Shown one piece after another: positions 56,435 to 64,000 of a DNA stretch of 64,000 nucleotides. The stretch comes from [Synechococcus] sp. NIES-970 (lineage in GTDB: Bacteria; Cyanobacteriota; Cyanobacteriia; Cyanobacteriales; MRBY01), in the NCBI GenBank assembly GCA_002356215.1, contig AP017959.1:1364001-1428000 (forward strand), written 5' to 3'. How positions within the stretch are numbered: the stretch's first letter is position 1; every line of letters begins with the position of its first letter. A model generated the notes under the pieces. That model did no database searches and was not told the DNA's origin. It worked only from the letters and a program-made list of their open reading frames with translations. Position numbers and translations under genes: made by a program.

Positions 56435-56656
56435 ATGACCAATATTCATCAAAAAATTGAACAGGAACGGGAAGCTGCCCGGGAAGCTTGTAACACAAAT
56501 GCGACTTCCGCTGAATGTGCGGCAGCCTGGGATGCTGTTGAAGAACTGCAAGCCGAAGCATCTCACCAACGGGAACAAGAACCGGAAAAAAGCCCTCTCG
56601 AAAAGTTCTGTGACGATAACCCCGATGCGGATGAGTGCCGTCTTTACGAAGACTAA
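56435..56656 (+). CDS. CP12, Calvin-cycle regulatory protein
   Basis: A 73-residue intrinsically flexible protein that, when oxidised, ties glyceraldehyde-3-phosphate dehydrogenase and phosphoribulokinase into an inactive complex. Both cysteine pairs are present (Cys19/Cys28 and Cys59/Cys68), as are the AAWDAVEEL core motif and the GAPDH-binding C-terminus DECRLYED, so it should be fully redox-responsive. ATG at 56435 follows a run GAGGATTC that can act as a weak ribosome site. A 10-base inverted repeat lies about 110 bases downstream. Confidence 0.95.
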   Translation: MTNIHQKIEQEREAAREACNTNATSAECAAAWDAVEELQAEASHQREQEPEKSPLEKFCDDNPDADECRLYED

Positions 56657-56764
56657 AGCGCTTAAATGGTGGCGATCGCCCCAGGATTTAAAAAATACAT
56701 TAGCTGCCTTAGGTTATCTGTCCCTCTGCCACAATAGTGAGACAGAATAGCAAGAGTCGGCCCC

Positions 56765-56799
56765 AAAGCAGTGGTTCCCCTTCGTAGTGCCACTGCTTT
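56765..56799. terminator. Perfect 10-base inverted repeat after CP12
   Basis: AAAGCAGTGG (56765-56774) pairs with CCACTGCTTT (56790-56799). Likely the CP12 terminator; the T-run is short and the A-rich left side would also serve the opposite strand. Confidence 0.6.
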
Positions 56800-56872
56800 G
56801 ACTTGTGTATACTGTGAAAAATCAAAAATTCATCTTTTTTTACCCAAGTCAACTTTTCGTTAAATCAAAACA

Positions 56873-57466
56873 ATGGATGAAACCTTGCTGCAGCAACTAG
56901 CCTGGATGGATTATCGTCTGGCTGTTATCTTTACGGTGATTGCACCGATTTTACTCTTGATCTGGAGCTTTTTGGCCAAGGTAGAATCGATGCAGCGACT
57001 CCTCGGGATCTACTGGAAGGTGGCAAGTCTGTTGATGGTGACAGTCTATCTCTTGATTCCAAGCTGGTCAGTGGGTTATTTGACTGGGCTATTGTCGCGT
57101 ATTCTCATTCCCTTGGGACTATGGTTTTGGATCGACCTCAATGAAGAAATTCGAGATCAACCGACCAGTCGCCTAAAGTTGGCTTTTACAGCTTGGCGTT
57201 GGGCCGTCACAATCTATTGTGGTTTGGGGGCGATCGCCAACCTCCCCTTCATCGGCTGTGCTTTTTCTGGGGTGATGCGCCAAGGGGCCTATTGCCAAGT
57301 CTGGCTCGAAGCACCCAGTCGGTATCAACAAATCTTACATGCTAATTCTTCGCCAGGTTTCTTGGGTTTTCTGGGCATCGTTGGCTTGGTTGTCTATGTG
57401 GTTTATCTCTTCACTTTTCTAGTATTCCGCTTAGGGCGTCAGGGTCGGATTGCGATCGAAGAATAG
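56873..57466 (+). CDS. DUF3177 family membrane protein
   Basis: A 197-residue protein with four to five hydrophobic segments (LAVIFTVIAPILLLIWSFL; YWKVASLLMVTVYLLIPSW; RWAVTIYCGLGAIANLPF; LGFLGIVGLVVYVVYLFTFL). The pattern and the WIDLNEEIRDQP loop match the cyanobacterial DUF3177 family, whose function I do not know. A possible extended -10 (TATACT, 56808-56813) lies upstream. A CCCC/GGGG hairpin (57495-57507) follows. Confidence 0.8.
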   Translation: MDETLLQQLAWMDYRLAVIFTVIAPILLLIWSFLAKVESMQRLLGIYWKVASLLMVTVYLLIPSWSVGYLTGLLSRILIPLGLWFWIDLNEEIRDQPTSRLKLAFTAWRWAVTIYCGLGAIANLPFIGCAFSGVMRQGAYCQVWLEAPSRYQQILHANSSPGFLGFLGIVGLVVYVVYLFTFLVFRLGRQGRIAIEE

Positions 57467-57507
57467 AAGAAATTATCCATTTTCTAGAAAAAATCCCCGC
57501 AAAGGGG

Positions 57508-57536
57508 TTGCCAATTCAAAAATGCTTTGCTAAATT
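57508..57536 (+). promoter_or_regulatory. Candidate sigma70-type promoter of tRNA-Phe
   Basis: TTGCCA (57508-57513) and TAAATT (57531-57536) with a 17-base spacer, about 18 bases before the mature tRNA 5' end. Pattern match only. Confidence 0.45.
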
Positions 57537-57554
57537 AGAACTTGTGCGCAAAAC

Positions 57555-57627
<73 letters not shown>

Positions 57628-57640
57628 CTGCATACAGAGA

Positions 57641-57664
57641 AAGTTCGCTTCGGCGGACTTTTTT
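57641..57664 (+). terminator. Terminator of tRNA-Phe
   Basis: AAGTTCGC (57641-57648), TTCG tetraloop, GCGGACTT (57653-57660), then TTTT. One G-T pair. It lies 14 bases past the tRNA end. Confidence 0.85.
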
Positions 57665-57825
57665 GCGTTTGGGTTACTTTAAGGCCCGATGTCCCAAGAA
57701 GCCAGTGATTCCTGGTTGAGTCCTTGGGGCATTTTTGTTGCGAAAAAACACGGAAACTCGACACTGCCCGTGGGTGCATCACGGGACGTGCCAATATTTC
57801 CAGGACCAAGGGTGAGCTTGAGAGA

Positions 57826-57856
57826 CCTGAGGCTGTCCTTATGGGATAGCCTCAGG
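57826..57856 (-). terminator. Hairpin downstream of lysC
   Basis: CCTGAGGCT (57826-57834) pairs perfectly with AGCCTCAGG (57848-57856), directly beyond the lysC stop on the minus strand. Likely terminator, without a strict T-run. Confidence 0.6.
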
Positions 57857-57865
57857 AGAAGTTGT

Positions 57866-59680
57866 TTAGGCTGGAACTTCTACCTTCACAGCCCCACCGA
57901 GGCCAAAGGCTTCATGGACAAGCTTCAGAGCGGCTTGGCCTTGGTCTTCGGGCACAACGCAACTGATTTTAATTTCTGAGGTGGTGATCATCTGGATGTT
58001 AATCTGGGACTCAGCCAGAGCTTGAAAGAAACGAGCGGCCACCCCAGGTGCGCCAATCATCCCCGAACCGACGATACTGACCTTGGCGATCGCCGGATTC
58101 ACTTCGATTTCCCCAAACTGTAACTGTTCAGCAATTCCAGAAAGGGCAAGGCGGGCAGCCTCCGCATCCCCCTGGGCTACGGTGAAGGCGATATCACGGG
58201 TTTTAACGCCATTGAGTACCCGACAGCGCTGGGATTGGATAATCATGTCCACGCTGATATTTTGGTGGGCGAGCAGGGAAAAAATCTGGGCGGCCATGCC
58301 AGGACTGTCTGGCACATGGCGAATGGCAAGTTGGGCCTGTTTCAGGTCGAGGGCGACCCCCCGCACGGGAGGATAGCCTGCGGGATTGGGGGCTGGCAGG
58401 GGACTATTGACAGGGGAAGACGCAATTTCAAATACCTCGCAGAGGGTGGCGATCGCCCGGTCGCAGTCAGTTTGCTGGATCACACAACTGACTTTGACTT
58501 CGGAAGTAGAAATCATCTCGATATTAATGCCCGCATCTGCCAGGCTCTGGAACATGGTGGCAGCAATACCTGGGCGGCCAATCATCCCCGCCCCAGAGAT
58601 GGTGATTTTAGCGATGTCATTGGCAGTCATCACCGCAACATCGGCTAAGCTTTGATCGGTTCCTGCGCAGAGGGTAGGGGCAATGGCTTCGGCGATCGCC
58701 TGGGCCTGGGTAGCGGCATTTTCAGTGACAGTAAAGGCAATATCGTTGCTATTGCCGTCATGGATTGACTGAATGATTAGATCCACGTCCACATTGTGGG
58801 TGGCAATTTCCCCAAAGAGCTTTGCCGCGACCCCAGGGCGGTCGGGGATGTGGAGCATTGCAATGCGGGCCTGGTCCGTATCAAATTCCACCGCGTCGAC
58901 CGCCTTGGCAATTTCTAAATTCACCAAGGGGCGATCGCTGACGGGCGCAGAGGTGACCCAAGTCCCTGGATCTTCGGTCCAACTGGAGCGCACGACCAGG
59001 GGGACACCGTAATTTTTTGCAATTTCCACCGCCCGGGGATGGAGCACCTTTGCCCCCAGGCTCGCTAATTCGAGCATTTCATCAGAAGTGACCGTTGCCA
59101 TCAACTGCGCTTCTGGCACAATGCGAGGATCCGTCGTCAAAATACCCGGCACATCGGTATAAATCTCACAACAGGAGGCTTTGAGGGCGGCGGCGATCGC
59201 CACGGCGGAGGTATCCGAACCGCCCCGACCGAGGGTGGTGATTTCTAGATCTTCACTCTTAGAAATCCCCTGGAAACCGGCCACAACAATTACTTCCCCT
59301 TTTTGGAGGTGACGTTGGAGGCGGTCTGTTTTAATTTCGAGGATACGGGCACGACTATGTTCTGCTTCGGTAACAATGCCCACTTGGGCTCCCGTGAGAG
59401 AAACGGCTGGCTGTCCCAATTCCTGGAGAGCCATGCTGAGGAGCGAAATCGACACCTGCTCGCCTGTTGACAGGAGCATGTCCATTTCCCGGCGGTTGGG
59501 ATTAGTACTAATTTCATGGGCCAGTTTGACTAAGCCATCGGTGGTTTTTCCCATGGCAGACACCACCACAACGATTTGATTCCCTGCTTGGGCCCGCTGC
59601 TGAATCCGTTTTGCGACCGCTTGGATACGCTCCACCGAACCGACGGAAGTGCCGCCATATTTTTGTACGATCATCGCCAT
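57866..59680 (-). CDS. lysC: Aspartate kinase with four ACT domains
   Basis: A 604-residue aspartokinase, first step of Lys/Thr/Met/Ile synthesis. The catalytic domain (1 to about 250) has [38 protein letters not shown] and the [15 protein letters not shown] segment. After it come two duplicated ACT-pair units (about 265-410 and 440-600), each with the [14 protein letters not shown] or [14 protein letters not shown] repeat. This 600-residue, doubled-ACT form is the cyanobacterial type and is feedback-regulated by lysine and threonine. GAGGT about eight bases before the ATG at 59680 supports the start. Confidence 0.95.
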   Translation of the reverse strand: MAMIVQKYGGTSVGSVERIQAVAKRIQQRAQAGNQIVVVVSAMGKTTDGLVKLAHEISTNPNRREMDMLLSTGEQVSISLLSMALQELGQPAVSLTGAQVGIVTEAEHSRARILEIKTDRLQRHLQKGEVIVVAGFQGISKSEDLEITTLGRGGSDTSAVAIAAALKASCCEIYTDVPGILTTDPRIVPEAQLMATVTSDEMLELASLGAKVLHPRAVEIAKNYGVPLVVRSSWTEDPGTWVTSAPVSDRPLVNLEIAKAVDAVEFDTDQARIAMLHIPDRPGVAAKLFGEIATHNVDVDLIIQSIHDGNSNDIAFTVTENAATQAQAIAEAIAPTLCAGTDQSLADVAVMTANDIAKITISGAGMIGRPGIAATMFQSLADAGINIEMISTSEVKVSCVIQQTDCDRAIATLCEVFEIASSPVNSPLPAPNPAGYPPVRGVALDLKQAQLAIRHVPDSPGMAAQIFSLLAHQNISVDMIIQSQRCRVLNGVKTRDIAFTVAQGDAEAARLALSGIAEQLQFGEIEVNPAIAKVSIVGSGMIGAPGVAARFFQALAESQINIQMITTSEIKISCVVPEDQGQAALKLVHEAFGLGGAVKVEVPA

Positions 59681-60262
59681 GGAACCTACCTCGTTCTCCC
59701 GAAATTAAAACATCATGCGTTTTCCATACCATGTTGGAAAATCGGTGATCCACTCTAGCAAATCCTACCGACTTTTCTGATCGATCTTTCACATTCCGTC
59801 GTGGACGACCGTAATCTTTGCTACCCCAAGGGAAGATTTTTTCGCTTAAATTCTGCTTGGGTCTGGTAAAAAAATTATTCTGAAATGTAAATAACGCCCA
59901 GGCGATCGCCCCCCTAGAAACCTTAAGGGCCAGCAAAAAACACAAAATCCCTTGTCTTTGTACACCATTTATCCCATAATGGGTCACTCGATGGTGCTAC
60001 ACATTTTGTAACGTCTGCGGTAAAGTAAAGGCGCAACGACAACCGCACCGTTGGAGGTGTAACATCACCTTCCCCGAACAAGCCGATCAGTTTCCACCAA
60101 AAGCCCCCGGGGGGCAATAACCCTGAATGATCAGTTTTTTTACAGCACAATCCCCACACCTGCGTCAAAGGCGATCGCCACATCATCCGCCTCTGACCAC
60201 CGGAGCGTTTGACCTCTCCCCTAAGTTTTCATTTTATACAACCAACACCTAGGAGGTTACCC
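59681..60262. other. 582-base intergenic region ahead of the RRM gene
   Basis: The gap carries the lysC promoter on one side and, on the other, a long probable leader of the RRM gene. It includes the small palindrome CCCATAATGGG (near 59972), the hairpin at 60053-60073, and a GC-rich self-complementary block around 60105. No gene recognised. Confidence 0.5.
60053..60073 (+). promoter_or_regulatory. Hairpin in the probable 5' leader of the RRM gene
   Basis: GGAGGTG (60053-60059) can pair with CACCTTCC (60066-60073), with one G-T pair and a six-base loop. Long structured leaders are known for cold-induced cyanobacterial rbp genes; whether this one acts so is inference. Confidence 0.35.
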
Positions 60263-60712
60263 ATGTCCGTACGTTTATATGTCGGCAATTTGCCCAAAGA
60301 CGTTGTTGAAAAACAAGCTCTCATTGATTTTTTTGCCGATGCTGGCGAAAACGCCACCACTAAGGTGATCAAAGACCGCAAAACTGGCAAATGCCGTGGC
60401 TTTGCCTTTGTCACCGTTCCCACCGATGAAGAAGCCGATGCTTTCATCGAAAAATACAACGGCCAGTCCTTCATGGACACCACCTTAAAGATCGAAAAGG
60501 CAATGCCCCGGGCCAAAGGTGAAGAAAAAGCAGCCGAAGCCCCTGTGAGCAAAGGTGCTGCCGGTAAGCGCAAGCGCACTGGTGGCGGTGCTACTGGAGC
60601 AAAGAAACAAACCAATTATGGTGATGCAGCTTCAGCGCAACCAGATCCTCGCTGGGCCAGCGAACTCGAAAAGCTTAAGGAAATGCTTCAACAGCAAACC
60701 GCTAACGTTTAA
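60263..60712 (+). CDS. RRM-type RNA-binding protein (Rbp family)
   Basis: A 149-residue protein. Residues 2-80 are one RNA recognition motif with RNP2 LYVGNLP and RNP1 KCRGFAFVTV. The tail is Lys/Gly/Ala-rich (GKRKRTGGGATGAKKQ) and ends in a helical ELEKLKEMLQQQ. The cyanobacterial Rbp group includes cold-responsive and mRNA-localising members; this longer, lysine-rich form is closer to the cold-independent type, but I cannot decide. AGGAGG six bases before ATG 60263 fixes the start. Confidence 0.9.
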   Translation: MSVRLYVGNLPKDVVEKQALIDFFADAGENATTKVIKDRKTGKCRGFAFVTVPTDEEADAFIEKYNGQSFMDTTLKIEKAMPRAKGEEKAAEAPVSKGAAGKRKRTGGGATGAKKQTNYGDAASAQPDPRWASELEKLKEMLQQQTANV

Positions 60713-60730
60713 ATCCTAAGCAACTGATTT

Positions 60731-60766
60731 TCCTGCTGCAGATCATGTGGCAGGATTTGTTTTGTT
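60731..60766 (+). terminator. Terminator after the RRM gene
   Basis: TCCTGC (60731-60736) pairs with GCAGGA (60750-60755), followed by the T-rich TTTGTTTTGTTT. Confidence 0.6.
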
Positions 60767-60939
60767 TATGTCTACATTTTGAAATTTAGTCGTCTATTTG
60801 ATCGCCAGTTCGAGATGACGCAAGACCCAGAATTCTTTTTCATAAGGGGAGCCTGGGGAAAGACAAGGGCTCAAGCAGTCTTGAAGTGACGATTAATTGA
60901 TTTTTTTAACCAACACCTTTTTCTTCGGAGGAATACAAC

Positions 60940-61641
60940 ATGGATGCAGTTACAGTGATGAAACAGGAAGTGGGGAAGGCCGCGGCTGCCCTCGTCCAAT
61001 CGAATTCTGTTGTCGGCTTGGGGACAGGTTCCACCACCGCCTACGCTATCCAATACATTGGGGAGCGTCTGGCAGCGGGAGAGCTCGAAAATATTGTCGG
61101 CATTCCCACCTCTTTTCAGGCAGAAGTTTTAGCAAAACAATACCAGATCCCCCTCACCAGTTTAGATGCGGTAGAGCGCATTGATATTGCCATTGATGGG
61201 GCCGATGAAGTGGACCCCCACAAGAATCTCATTAAAGGGGGGGGCGCTGCCCACACCCGGGAAAAAGTGGTAGATGCCCTCGCAGATCAGTTTGTGGTAG
61301 TGGTCGATAGTGGCAAATTGGTCGATCGCCTAGGTTCTACGTTTCTGTTACCGGTGGAAGTGATTCCGATGGCAATCACCCCGGTCATGCGCCAACTCGA
61401 ACAGTTGGGGGCCAAGGCAGAACTGCGCATGGGGATTAAAAAAGCGGGCCCGGTGGTTACCGATGAAGGTAATTTGGTCGTGGATCTTAAGTTTGAACAT
61501 ATAGACGATCCGGCAAGCCTCGAACAAAAGATCAACAATATCCCTGGGGTTCTAGAAAATGGCTTGTTTGTCGGGGTCGCCGATGTGATTTTAGTCGGAG
61601 AAATTATTGATGGCCAGCCCCGAGTCCGCGAAATTTCTTAA
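60940..61641 (+). CDS. rpiA: Ribose-5-phosphate isomerase A
   Basis: A 233-residue RpiA, interconverting ribose 5-phosphate and ribulose 5-phosphate, and needed to regenerate ribulose bisphosphate in carbon fixation. Visible: [27 protein letters not shown] with the catalytic Asp, [15 protein letters not shown], and the conserved [16 protein letters not shown]-like [24 protein letters not shown] precedes ATG 60940 at good spacing. Together with CP12 this puts two Calvin-cycle genes within 5 kb. Confidence 0.96.
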   Translation: MDAVTVMKQEVGKAAAALVQSNSVVGLGTGSTTAYAIQYIGERLAAGELENIVGIPTSFQAEVLAKQYQIPLTSLDAVERIDIAIDGADEVDPHKNLIKGGGAAHTREKVVDALADQFVVVVDSGKLVDRLGSTFLLPVEVIPMAITPVMRQLEQLGAKAELRMGIKKAGPVVTDEGNLVVDLKFEHIDDPASLEQKINNIPGVLENGLFVGVADVILVGEIIDGQPRVREIS

Positions 61642-61669
61642 GATTTTCGGCGGTCAAAGCATGGTGATG

Positions 61670-61692
61670 CCTCCCCTAAGGGGAGGTTTTTT
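61670..61692 (+). terminator. Terminator after rpiA
   Basis: CCTCCCC (61670-61676) pairs with GGGGAGG (61680-61686), loop TAA, followed by T6. Confidence 0.9.
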
Positions 61693-61713
61693 CTTGGCTT
61701 AAATCGTCTCGCT

Positions 61714-62343
61714 TTAGGGCTGACTGAGGAGGGAAATCGCCTGGCGGATCCACTCATCGGCATTGGGATTTTGTACCAAGAGTCCATCTTGGCTCAGGGT
61801 GGCGATCGCCTGCAAAATCTCTGTTTCCTGGTAGCCGAGGGCTAAGAGGGTTAGCTCTAGATCTTCGCGCACTGCCCCGCTGGGCTGCGGAGCCCCATCA
61901 ACTGGGGTAAACTGACTACGCCACTGGCTAAGCTTATTGCGCAACTCCAAGGCTAGCCGTTCGGCGGTTTTCTTGCCAACCCCAGGCGCCTTCACGAGCT
62001 GCCGATGGTCTGCGGTGACAATCGCCTGCACCAATTCCGGGAGGGTTAAAGTATCAAGGAGGGCGATCGCCCCTTGGCTCCCAATACCACTGACACTGAT
62101 CAACTGACGAAATAAATCCCGTTCCGCCCCGCTCCTAAAGCCATAGAGAAATAAGCCATCCTCCCGCTGTTGGCCGTGGACAAAAATCTGTTGCACCGTG
62201 CCAATCGAGGGGGTTAATTCTTGGGCAAAACGGCCCGGAACTTGAATTTCATAGCCGAGATCTCGGACTTCTAAAATCAAAAAAGAACGCCCCTGAAGAT
62301 TTTGCTGGATGGCGATCGCCTCACCTTTCAAATAACTAAACAT
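61714..62343 (-). CDS. ruvA: Holliday junction DNA helicase subunit RuvA
   Basis: A 209-residue RuvA, which binds four-way junctions and loads RuvB. The N-terminal OB domain (1-65), the helix-hairpin-helix region with LISVSGIGSQGAIALLD and VKAPGVGKKTAERLALEL, and the C-terminal UBA-like RuvB-binding domain (about 155-209) are all visible. No ruvB or ruvC is adjacent. Convergent with rpiA across the terminator; divergent from dnaB. Confidence 0.95.
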   Translation of the reverse strand: MFSYLKGEAIAIQQNLQGRSFLILEVRDLGYEIQVPGRFAQELTPSIGTVQQIFVHGQQREDGLFLYGFRSGAERDLFRQLISVSGIGSQGAIALLDTLTLPELVQAIVTADHRQLVKAPGVGKKTAERLALELRNKLSQWRSQFTPVDGAPQPSGAVREDLELTLLALGYQETEILQAIATLSQDGLLVQNPNADEWIRQAISLLSQP

Positions 62344-62485
62344 TACCCTCCTCCCATTGCGGCCCTGACGATTTTCCCATTCCCCCCCAGCCCCAGCAAG
62401 CCCTAAGCATTTCCATTTTTAACCAGTACGTTTAGACTATTAAGCAAGGCTTGTGACCCCTTCTTTTCCCCACAACTCCCTAACC

Positions 62486-63865
62486 ATGGCAGATTCCCCT
62501 TCCCCGTTCCCCCAAAATACCCTCCCACCCCAAAACATTGAGGCGGAAGAACTTGTCCTCGGAGGAATTTTGATGGATCCAGAGGCGATCGGCCGGGTGG
62601 TGGATATCCTGATCATCAACGCCTTCTATGTCCAGGCTCACCGCGAGATCTATAAAGGACTACTGATCCTCCATAACCAAGGGAAGCCGACAGATCTGTT
62701 GAGTATCACCACTTGGCTCCAGGACAATGACCTCCTCGCCAAGATTGGCGGTACTCCTAAGTTATCCCAACTCGTTGACCGCACCGTTGCCGCCGTCAAT
62801 ATCGACCACTATGCCGAATTGATTATGGATAAATATTTTCGGCGACAGTTAATTGCAGGGGGTCACGAAATAGTTGATTTGGCCTATGACACGGTTAAAC
62901 CTTTGCCTGAAGTACTGGATGAATCGGAACAAAAAATTTTTCGTCTTACCCAAACTCGTACCCAAAGCGGCTTGACGGCGATCGCCGAAACCATCACCGA
63001 AGCTTTTAGTAACATCGAAGATCTCCAGGCAAAACATCAGCAGGACAAAAATCTCGTCTCAGGACTGGCTAGTGGTTTTTATGACCTCGATGCCATGACC
63101 AACGGTTTCCAGCGGTCTGATCTCGTGATTATCGCTGGCCGCCCAGCCATGGGTAAAACCAGCTTTTCGCTGAATGTGGCGATGAATATTGCCAAGCGCC
63201 ACCGCTTACCCGTCGCAATCTTCAGCCTAGAGATGTCTAAAGAACAATTGGTGCAACGTTTGCTGGCCGGAGAAGCCCAAATTGAAAGCAATCGTCTGCG
63301 CTCGGGTCGTTTAGAAGAAGTGGATATGCGCCCCCTACTCAAGGCGGTGGAATTTTTATCTGATCTGCCCCTGTTTATTGATGACACCGCCAATCTAACC
63401 GTCAGTCAAATGCGATCGCAGGCCCGCAAACTCCAGGCAGAACAAGGGGGAAAACTGGGCCTCATTTTGCTCGATTACCTGCAATTGATGGAAGGAGGAG
63501 GGGACAACCGGGTACAAGAACTGTCAAAAATGACGCGATCGCTAAAAGGTTTGGCCCGGGAACTAGACGTGCCAATCTTTGCTCTATCCCAACTTAGCCG
63601 GGGGGTAGAAGCTCGCAATAGTAAGCGGCCAATGATGTCTGACCTGCGTGAATCTGGTTCCATTGAACAGGACGCCGATTTGGTGCTGATGCTCTACCGC
63701 GACAGTTACTATAACCCCGATACCCCCGAACGAGACATTGCTGAAGTGATTATCGCCAAACACCGCAATGGCCCCACAGGGACAGTAAAACTGATTTTCC
63801 AACCAGAATTAACGAAGTTTTTGAATCTAGCAACTAGCCCCAGTCCTTATGTCGAAAGCTATTAG
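62486..63865 (+). CDS. dnaB: Replicative DNA helicase DnaB
   Basis: A 459-residue hexameric helicase. The N-terminal domain (PQNIEAEELVLGGILMDPEA) is followed by the RecA core with Walker A GRPAMGKTSFSLN, VAIFSLEMSKEQLVQRLL, Walker B GLILLDYLQLM and the DLRESGSIEQDADLVLMLYR loop. The core is uninterrupted, so the intein found at DnaB of some other cyanobacteria is absent here. The frame extends up to a GTG at 62453; the ATG at 62486 (MADSPSPF) is preferred. Confidence 0.96.
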   Translation: MADSPSPFPQNTLPPQNIEAEELVLGGILMDPEAIGRVVDILIINAFYVQAHREIYKGLLILHNQGKPTDLLSITTWLQDNDLLAKIGGTPKLSQLVDRTVAAVNIDHYAELIMDKYFRRQLIAGGHEIVDLAYDTVKPLPEVLDESEQKIFRLTQTRTQSGLTAIAETITEAFSNIEDLQAKHQQDKNLVSGLASGFYDLDAMTNGFQRSDLVIIAGRPAMGKTSFSLNVAMNIAKRHRLPVAIFSLEMSKEQLVQRLLAGEAQIESNRLRSGRLEEVDMRPLLKAVEFLSDLPLFIDDTANLTVSQMRSQARKLQAEQGGKLGLILLDYLQLMEGGGDNRVQELSKMTRSLKGLARELDVPIFALSQLSRGVEARNSKRPMMSDLRESGSIEQDADLVLMLYRDSYYNPDTPERDIAEVIIAKHRNGPTGTVKLIFQPELTKFLNLATSPSPYVESY

Positions 63866-63944
63866 GACAGCATGCCAAGAAATGAGAATTTCTGATAGAT
63901 ATAATCCAAACATCCCAGAGTCTTAATCAATGATGTGATAAAAC

Positions 63945-63965
63945 TACCCTAAGTTTTCTAGGGTA
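63945..63965. repeat. Inverted repeat downstream of dnaB
   Basis: TACCCTA (63945-63951) pairs with TAGGGTA (63959-63965). It could be a weak terminator for dnaB or a site for the next, unseen gene. Confidence 0.35.
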
Positions 63966-64000
63966 AGTGCTAAGATGCTGCTACCATCAGTGTTAACAGC

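Noticed and set aside
63100-63700. DnaB intein
   Set aside because: The RecA core reads continuously from Walker A through the DLRESGSIEQDAD loop.

Overview
The window is a stretch of chromosome from a unicellular cyanobacterium. The octamer GCGATCGC (HIP1) is scattered through genes and gaps at very high density. The gene content is photosynthetic: psb28, CP12, ycf66, btpA, a DUF3177 protein, and a cyanobacterial ispH of about 400 residues. Gene style and composition suggest a coastal or euryhaline Synechococcus of the PCC 7002 (Picosynechococcus) kind; that placement is inference. I see no rRNA operon, CRISPR array, insertion sequence or prophage, so most of the window is core chromosome.

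Layout. 1-9.9 kb: an incomplete secreted subtilisin-like protease, pgi, a GXWXG/DUF4334 protein, a Uma2-type endonuclease flanked by two copies of the 3' end of its neighbour, an M42 aminopeptidase, glutathione peroxidase, an epimerase-like reductase, an SGNH hydrolase, a low-molecular-weight phosphatase and a Mog/MoaB protein. 9.9-18.2 kb: flavin reductase, MIF-like tautomerase, the minCDE division-site operon, ycf66, ispH, chorismate lyase, rpsP with a KH-domain protein, and era. 18.4-31 kb: M16 protease, a 36-residue membrane peptide missed by length cut-offs, cysteine synthase, btpA, a VKOR-thioredoxin fusion, a ClC-CBS-USP transporter, a glucosyltransferase resembling the monoglucosyldiacylglycerol synthase MgdA, an LptD-like DUF3769 protein and surE. 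31-37.6 kb: pheS, TM2 and DUF4870 membrane proteins, an OmpR-type regulator, a three-gene cluster (DUF3531, RibD-like reductase, ABC ATPase) and a sugar-binding lipoprotein.

37.7-43 kb is the type IV pilus block pilM-pilN-pilO-pilQ, ending in a strong terminator. It lies between the sugar-binding lipoprotein and a MalG-type permease, presumably parts of one importer whose remaining genes are elsewhere. 43.9-53 kb: holB (its end overlaps the permease antisense), a conserved unknown gene, psb28, secA, another small unknown and a 1238-residue hybrid kinase with an ethylene-receptor-like N-terminus. 53.5-64 kb: beta-lactamase-fold hydrolase, dnaN, CP12, DUF3177, tRNA-Phe, lysC with four ACT domains, an RRM protein, rpiA, ruvA and dnaB.

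Most genes are monocistronic or in short operons, often separated by clear hairpin terminators. The features that depart from the ordinary are the Uma2 insertion at a HIP1 boundary, the ethylene-type receptor with Asn in place of the Asp equivalent to ETR1 Asp25 and a receiver lacking its phosphorylation Asp, the ClC protein with Arg at the gating-glutamate position, the 36-residue membrane ORF, and an A-C mismatch in the tRNA-Phe acceptor stem.
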